Origin: Candidatus Rokuibacteriota bacterium
GTDB lineage: Bacteria; Methylomirabilota; Methylomirabilia; Rokubacteriales; CSP1-6
Length of the DNA stretch: 5,298 nucleotides
Reading direction: 5' to 3'
Assembly: GCA_016201575.1 (NCBI GenBank)
Contig: JACQCN010000087.1
Location: 1 to 5,298 of the forward strand
The position numbers were made by a program, and so were the translations under genes. Under the pieces are notes generated by a model. The model made no database searches, was not told the origin of the DNA, and saw nothing but the letters and a program-made list of their open reading frames with translations. Of the stretch, positions 1 to 3,266 are shown piece after piece (position 1 is the stretch's first letter; the number at the start of each line of letters is the position of its first letter).

Positions 1-1
1 C

Positions 2-49
2 GCTCCGTATCTCGTCGAGATCCCGGAGCCCGAGCATCTCCCGGCATAA
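2..49 (+). CDS. C-terminal tail of an upstream gene (partial, unidentified)
   Basis: Reading in the frame that starts at position 2 gives 15 sense codons (APYLVEIPEPEHLPA) and a TAA stop at 47-49. The 5' part of the gene lies outside the window. Eleven of the 15 third positions are G or C, as expected for coding DNA at this GC content, and the acidic, proline-rich end is a plausible protein tail. The other two plus-strand frames give a less coding-like, Arg/Ser-rich translation. The fragment is too short to assign a family, so the call rests only on codon pattern and a sensible stop. If real, the upstream gene lies on the same strand as the small gene at 146 and ends about 100 bp before it. 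Confidence 0.4.
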   Translation, partial: APYLVEIPEPEHLPA

Positions 50-145
50 ATTCCCTCCCCGCCGGCCCTCTCTCTCGGTATGCTGCCTCCCGGCAGTTGG
101 TCGAGCATCCGGGAGGGGAGCTCCGAACCCGAAAGGCAGGGCACG
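50..145. other. Intergenic leader with overlapping inverted repeats
   Basis: This stretch of about 96 bp separates the putative upstream stop from the start at 146. It contains two inverted repeats that share bases. One is a compact 5-bp stem (CTGCC at 83-87 with GGCAG at 92-96, loop TCCC). The other is an 8-bp perfect stem (CCTCCCGG at 86-93 with CCGGGAGG at 109-116, 15-nt loop). Both cannot form at once. Neither is followed by a T-run, so an intrinsic terminator is not supported. Weak AT-rich patches (TAAATT near 47-52 and TATGCT at 79-84) could be -10 elements, but no matching -35 is visible. Confidence 0.35.
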
Positions 146-340
146 ATGACGGTCGAGAAGCGGGATCGCAAGCGTCTTCGGCGGCAACGGGACGAGCTGC
201 TGGAAGGGCTCTACGAGCTGGCCAAGCAGGAGCGACGTCGCCTGTCGGACCAGGTCTCTCCGGAGTTCAGGGAGGCGGTCGACGCGCTCGAGGATCTGTA
301 CGCGCTGGAGGAGGAGGAGCGCCAGAAGGCGATCGGCTGA
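146..340 (+). CDS. Small charged helical hypothetical protein (64 aa)
   Basis: I do not recognise this protein. The ATG at 146 is preferred over the in-frame ATG at 80 because purine-rich AAAGG (132-136) and CAGGG (137-141) lie just upstream and the earlier stretch is inverted-repeat leader sequence with an uncoding-like translation. The product is almost entirely predicted helix. The first third is strongly basic (EKRDRKRLRRQRDELLEG), and the rest is acidic and leucine-rich, ending in a Leu/Glu-rich helix (YALEEEERQK). It has no Cys, no signal peptide and no membrane segment. This amphipathic, charge-segregated pattern fits a short coiled coil or helical hairpin that binds a partner or nucleic acid, but no function can be assigned. 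It converges with the transporter gene, whose stop is 3 bp away. Real gene likely, function unknown. Confidence 0.6.
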   Translation: MTVEKRDRKRLRRQRDELLEGLYELAKQERRRLSDQVSPEFREAVDALEDLYALEEEERQKAIG

Positions 341-348
341 GCCTCAGC
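336..348. repeat. Short inverted repeat spanning two convergent stop codons
   Basis: GCTGAG (336-341) and CTCAGC (343-348) flank a single C. In RNA this would fold as a 5-bp stem with a GCC loop from either strand. It contains the TGA of the small gene (338-340) and, on the minus strand, the TGA of the transporter (346-344). There is no T-run on either side, so at most it is a weak bidirectional 3' end structure. The two stop codons facing each other produce part of the symmetry automatically. Confidence 0.35.
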
Positions 349-1627
349 GCAGCTCGGCCCGGTACGTCTCCGCGAGCGTCAGGTACACGAGGAAGGACAC
401 GACCCCCGCGGCCACCAGGTAGTACGTGAACGAGAGGTGGTTGCCGGTCGTGGCGACCAGGTAGGTGGCGATGAACGGCGCGGTGCCGCCGAAGGCGGCG
501 ACCGCGAGGTTGTAGGGCACCGAGATCGCGGTGTAGCGGATGCGCGTCGGGAAGATCTCCGCGTAGGCCGCCGGCGCGGGGCCCGAGAACAGGGCCTCGA
601 GCGCGATCCCCGCGAGCTGGGCGGCCAGGATCACCCCGAACGAGCGCGTCGCCTCCATCATCAGGAACAGCGGGTAGCCGAGGATCGCGCACCCCGCGGC
701 GTGGGCCAGGAGGAGCGGCTTCCGGCCGACGCGGTCGGAGAGCGCGCCCACGAGCGGGATCAGCGCGATGAAGACGACGAGGCCGATCGTGTTGATGAGC
801 GAGGCCTCGCGCATCGGGAGCCCGAGCACCACCGACACGTAGGTCGGGAAGTAGGCGAGGAACACGTAGTAGCCGACGGTCCCGCTGACCGTGAAGCCCA
901 CCACGGTCAGGAGCCCGCGCCGGTGGGCCGAGAAGGCCTCCGCGATCGGCGCCCGGGCGATCTGGCCGGTCTCCTCGATCGCCCGGAACCTGGGCGTGTC
1001 CTCGAGCCCCAGCCTCAGGTAGAGCCCCACCACCGCGATCACGAGCCCGAACAGGAACGGCAGCCGCCATCCCCAGCCGAGCAGGGTCGCGGGCGCCATC
1101 GTCGAGGTGAGGACGGTGGCGACCGCGGAGCCGAGGAGGAAGCCGGCGCCGACGCTCACCTGCTGCCAGCTCCCGGTCAGCCCGCGGCGGTCGGGCCGCG
1201 CGTACTCCACGAGGAACGCGGCGACGCCCGCCCACTCGCCGCCCGCCGAGAAGCCCTGGGCCATCCGGAGCAGCAGGAGCGCGATCGGGGCGAGGATGCC
1301 GATGCGACCGTACGGCGGCAGGATCCCGATGAGGAAGGTCGAGACGCCCATCAGGATGATGGTGGCGGCGAGCGCGTTCCGGCGGCCGCGCCTGTCGCCG
1401 TGGTGGCCGAAGAAGAAGCCGCCGAGGGGGCGCATGAAGAAGCCGACGCCGAAGACGCCGAAGCTCAGGAGCAGGGAGCGGTTCGGGACGTCGGAGGGGA
1501 AGAAGAGCGCGCCGATGGTCGGGGCGAAGTAGGCGTAGACCGCGAAGTCGTACCACTCGATGACGTTGCCGATCGTGCCCGCGACGATCGGCAGGGCGGC
1601 GGCGCGCGACTTCGCCTGCTGGCTCAC
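344..1627 (-). CDS. MFS transporter, metabolite:H+ symporter (MHS) family
   Basis: This is a 427-residue inner-membrane transporter predicted to import a small, probably anionic or zwitterionic, metabolite with protons. It matches the MHS family (KgtP, ShiA and ProP relatives) and is close to the length of KgtP-type members. Family signatures are clear: GNVIEWYDFAVYAY (20-33) in helix 1, RPLGG (66-70), the loop 2-3 motif GDRRGRR (77-83), GFSAGGEWAG (125-134), GWGWRLPFLFG (184-194) followed by LEDTPRF, the repeated loop motif GALSDRVGRKP (294-304), and a late RYTAISVPYN then FGGTAP segment. Hydrophobic segments fit 12 helices. The C terminus ends shortly after the last helix, so the osmosensing coiled coil of ProP is absent. 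The start is GTG (1627-1625) with AAGAGG (1638-1633) 5 nt upstream. It is divergent from the hydrolase gene. Substrate unknown. Confidence 0.93.
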   Translation of the reverse strand: MSQQAKSRAAALPIVAGTIGNVIEWYDFAVYAYFAPTIGALFFPSDVPNRSLLLSFGVFGVGFFMRPLGGFFFGHHGDRRGRRNALAATIILMGVSTFLIGILPPYGRIGILAPIALLLLRMAQGFSAGGEWAGVAAFLVEYARPDRRGLTGSWQQVSVGAGFLLGSAVATVLTSTMAPATLLGWGWRLPFLFGLVIAVVGLYLRLGLEDTPRFRAIEETGQIARAPIAEAFSAHRRGLLTVVGFTVSGTVGYYVFLAYFPTYVSVVLGLPMREASLINTIGLVVFIALIPLVGALSDRVGRKPLLLAHAAGCAILGYPLFLMMEATRSFGVILAAQLAGIALEALFSGPAPAAYAEIFPTRIRYTAISVPYNLAVAAFGGTAPFIATYLVATTGNHLSFTYYLVAAGVVSFLVYLTLAETYRAELR

Positions 1628-1656
1628 GGCGGCCTCTTATAGCACACTACTGCTCC
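1628..1656. promoter_or_regulatory. Very short divergent control region (29 bp)
   Basis: Only 29 bp lie between the GTG of the minus-strand transporter and the ATG of the plus-strand hydrolase. The only AT-rich patch is CTTATAG (1636-1642). It reads TTATAG or TATAGC on the plus strand and TATAAG on the minus strand, so it could be a -10 element in either direction. A plus-strand start about 7 bases downstream would give an almost leaderless hydrolase mRNA, consistent with no visible Shine-Dalgarno before 1657. On the minus strand the patch overlaps the transporter's AAGAGG ribosome site, so one element could not serve as both. No convincing -35 boxes are seen. Promoters inside the opposing coding regions are equally possible. 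Confidence 0.3.
1633..1638 (-). promoter_or_regulatory. Ribosome binding site of the transporter gene
   Basis: On the minus strand AAGAGG sits 5 nt before GTG (1627-1625). It supports the GTG start over downstream candidates, and the protein then begins with a short hydrophilic tail just before the conserved helix 1 signature. Confidence 0.65.
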
Positions 1657-2469
1657 ATGGTCCCGTCCTCGCCCTGGCCCGGCGACGCCAAGGTCGCCGT
1701 CATGCTCACGTTCGACTTCGACGCCGAGAGCGGCTGGCTCTCGCGCGACCCGGCGCACCGGGACCGGCCCGGCGTGCTGTCGCAGGGCCGGTATGGCGCG
1801 ACGGTGGGCGTGCCGCGCCTCCTCGACCTGCTCGCGGCCGAGCGGGTGCCCGCGACGTTCTTCATCCCGGGCTGGGTGGCCGAGCAGCATCCCGAGCAAT
1901 GCCGATTGATCCGCGACGCCGGCCACGAGATCGGCCACCACGGCTACCTGCACGAGCGGGCGAAGCCCGAGGACCCCGAGGGCGAGCGCCGGGCCTTCGA
2001 GCTCGGGATGAAGGCGCTCGACGCCGGGCTCGGCGTCACGCCGGCGGGCTACCGCTCGCCCGGCTGGGACCTGACGCCGATCACGCTCGAGTGCGTGCGC
2101 GCGCACGGCATGATCTACTCCTCGAACCTGATGGACGACGTCTTCCCCTACGTCCACCGGGGAACGTCGGTCGTCGAGCTGCCCGTGCAGTGGGCGCTCG
2201 ACGACGCGCCCTTCTTCCTCATGCACCCCACGTTCCTGAACCGCCCGCTCCAGAGCCCGGAGACGGTCTTCGGGATCTGGCGCGACGAGTTCCTGGGGAT
2301 GTACGAGTGGGGCGGGCTCTTCAACCTCACCTGCCACCCGCAGCTCATCGGCCAGCCCTCGCGGCTCCTGTGTCTCCGCCGGCTGATCCGCTTCATCAAG
2401 GAGCACGACCGGGTCTGGTGGGCGACCGGGCGCGAGGTGGCCGAGCACTGGCGGGCGAGGACCGCATAG
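1657..2469 (+). CDS. NodB-fold hydrolase, polysaccharide deacetylase family (PgdA/PuuE-like)
   Basis: This is a 270-residue metal-dependent amide hydrolase of carbohydrate esterase family 4. Motif 1 is TFDFDAE (18-24), with Asp20 as the likely base and Asp22 as metal ligand. Motif 2 is HEIGHHGYLHE (90-100), with His95 and His99 as metal ligands. Motif 3 is RSPGW (133-137), and a C-terminal TCHPQ carries His227. The Asp-x-Asp and His-x3-His spacing matches, from memory, the Helicobacter PgdA subgroup (Asp12/Asp14, His86/His90). That subgroup groups with allantoinase PuuE and cyclic imide hydrolases. There is no signal peptide, lipobox or membrane anchor, so the enzyme is probably cytoplasmic and may act on a small amide or imide rather than a polymer. 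The ATG at 1657 lacks a Shine-Dalgarno. The next ATG (codon 16) would remove the start of the first core strand. The next gene follows after 3 nt. Confidence 0.9.
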   Translation: MVPSSPWPGDAKVAVMLTFDFDAESGWLSRDPAHRDRPGVLSQGRYGATVGVPRLLDLLAAERVPATFFIPGWVAEQHPEQCRLIRDAGHEIGHHGYLHERAKPEDPEGERRAFELGMKALDAGLGVTPAGYRSPGWDLTPITLECVRAHGMIYSSNLMDDVFPYVHRGTSVVELPVQWALDDAPFFLMHPTFLNRPLQSPETVFGIWRDEFLGMYEWGGLFNLTCHPQLIGQPSRLLCLRRLIRFIKEHDRVWWATGREVAEHWRARTA

Positions 2470-2472
2470 ACC

Positions 2473-3240
2473 ATGACCGAGGGACTGAGGCTCGAGCAGC
2501 GGGAGGCGGTCGCGACGCTCTGGATCGACCGCCAGGCGAAGATGAACACGATCACGGTCGCGATGCGGAACGAGCTGCCCCGCATCTTCCGGGAGCTCGA
2601 CGCCACCGACACCGTGCGGGTGGTCGTTGTCCGGGGCGCGGGAGGGAAGGCGTTCAGCGCGGGCGGCGACGTGAGCGAGTTCCTGACGCTCGCGCCCGCG
2701 GACCTCGAGGCGTGGGGCGACACGGTGAGCGCGCCCGAGCGGTGCCGGAAGCCGGTGATCGCCGCCATCGACGGCTATGCGATGGGCGCCGGCCTCGAGC
2801 TGGCGCTGGCGTGCGACTTCCGCGTGGCCACGCGGCGCTCGGAGCTGGCGTTCCCCGAGATCCGGCTCGGCATGATCCCGGGCAGCGGGGGGAGCCAGCG
2901 GGCCCTGCGGCTGATCGGCATGACGCGGGCGAAGCTCTTCCTGATGACGGGGCAGCGGATCCCGGCCGAGCGGGCCGAGGCGTGGGGCCTCATCACCCAG
3001 GCCGTGCCCGACGACGGGCTCGACGACGCGGTGGCCGCGCTGGCCCGCGAGCTGGCGGAGCGCGCGCCGCTCGCCCTCCGCGCGCTCAAGACCGTGCTCC
3101 AGCGCGGCGCCGACGCGCCGCTGGATACGGCGCTCGAGCTGGAGCGGAAGGCGTACGCCTGGCTCCGGTCGACGCGCGACTACGCCGAAGGGGTCACCGC
3201 CTTCCTCGACAAGCGCGCGCCGAGGTACGAGGGCCGATGA
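2473..3240 (+). CDS. Enoyl-CoA hydratase/isomerase (crotonase family)
   Basis: This 255-residue cytoplasmic enzyme probably hydrates a 2-enoyl-CoA in a beta-oxidation-type pathway. The crotonase core is complete: FSAGGD (61-66) supplies the first oxyanion-hole amide (Ala63), and GAGLELALACDF supplies the second (Ala106). Both catalytic glutamates of the classical hydratase are present: Glu109 (rat Glu144 equivalent) and Glu129 in PEIRLG (rat Glu164 equivalent). IPGSGGSQR (135-143) follows, as does a normal C-terminal helix (YAEGVTAFLDKRAP). Length is typical of single-domain members. Two glutamates favour hydratase over pure isomerase or dehalogenase members, but the acyl substrate cannot be predicted. 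It starts 3 nt after the hydrolase stop, with GAGGA (2457-2461) in the end of that gene as a possible ribosome site. Its TGA overlaps a mini-ORF start (ATGA at 3237-3240). Confidence 0.94.
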   Translation: MTEGLRLEQREAVATLWIDRQAKMNTITVAMRNELPRIFRELDATDTVRVVVVRGAGGKAFSAGGDVSEFLTLAPADLEAWGDTVSAPERCRKPVIAAIDGYAMGAGLELALACDFRVATRRSELAFPEIRLGMIPGSGGSQRALRLIGMTRAKLFLMTGQRIPAERAEAWGLITQAVPDDGLDDAVAALARELAERAPLALRALKTVLQRGADAPLDTALELERKAYAWLRSTRDYAEGVTAFLDKRAPRYEGR

Positions 3241-3266
3241 CGCGCGCAAGCGGGCGCGCCCGCTGA
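3237..3266 (+). CDS. Possible 9-codon coupling mini-ORF
   Basis: ATG at 3237 overlaps the hydratase stop as ATGA. It opens nine sense codons (MTRASGRAR) and ends at TGA 3264-3266, which overlaps the next gene's start as TGATG. A ribosome ending on the hydratase could reinitiate here and again at 3266, which would link translation of the two genes although they are 25 nt apart. The molybdenum-subunit start has no good Shine-Dalgarno of its own, which fits coupling. The arrangement is visible in the sequence, but translation is unproven and such overlaps can arise by chance. Confidence 0.25.
   Translation: MTRASGRAR
3249..3264. repeat. 16-bp perfect GC palindrome before the molybdenum-subunit start
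   Basis: AGCGGGCGCGCCCGCT is self-complementary over all 16 bases and occupies most of the 25-nt gap between the hydratase stop and the ATG at 3266. In RNA it could form a 6-bp hairpin with a GCGC loop directly against the start codon. In DNA it could be a symmetric protein site. No T-run follows, so it is not an intrinsic terminator. In DNA this rich in G and C such palindromes occur by chance at appreciable frequency. Confidence 0.5.

Noticed and set aside
306..320. GAG trinucleotide repeat in the small gene
   Set aside because: It simply encodes a short run of glutamates in a charged helix at high GC, and is too short to be called a repeat element.
336..348. Intrinsic bidirectional terminator between the convergent genes
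   Set aside because: The stem is only 5 bp, and no T-run follows on either strand. Part of the symmetry is forced by two opposed TGA codons.
267..1556. Second minus-strand frame of 429 codons inside the transporter
   Set aside because: It is Arg/Pro-rich and lacks hydrophobic helices. The overlapping 427-codon frame holds the conserved MHS motifs.
437..1642. Plus-strand open frame of 401 codons opposite the transporter
   Set aside because: The translation is dominated by Arg, Glu, Gly and Asp with no structure. The minus-strand frame gives a complete 12-helix transporter with family signatures.
1702..2469. Alternative start of the hydrolase at codon 16
   Set aside because: Starting there would remove the residues leading into the first core strand just before the TFDFDAE motif, and it has no better ribosome site.
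1560..3266. Plus-strand 568-codon frame running across the hydrolase and hydratase genes
   Set aside because: It is a +1/+2 frame shadow, very rich in Arg, Ala and Pro. Only its last nine codons (from ATG 3237) are discussed separately, as a possible coupling mini-ORF.
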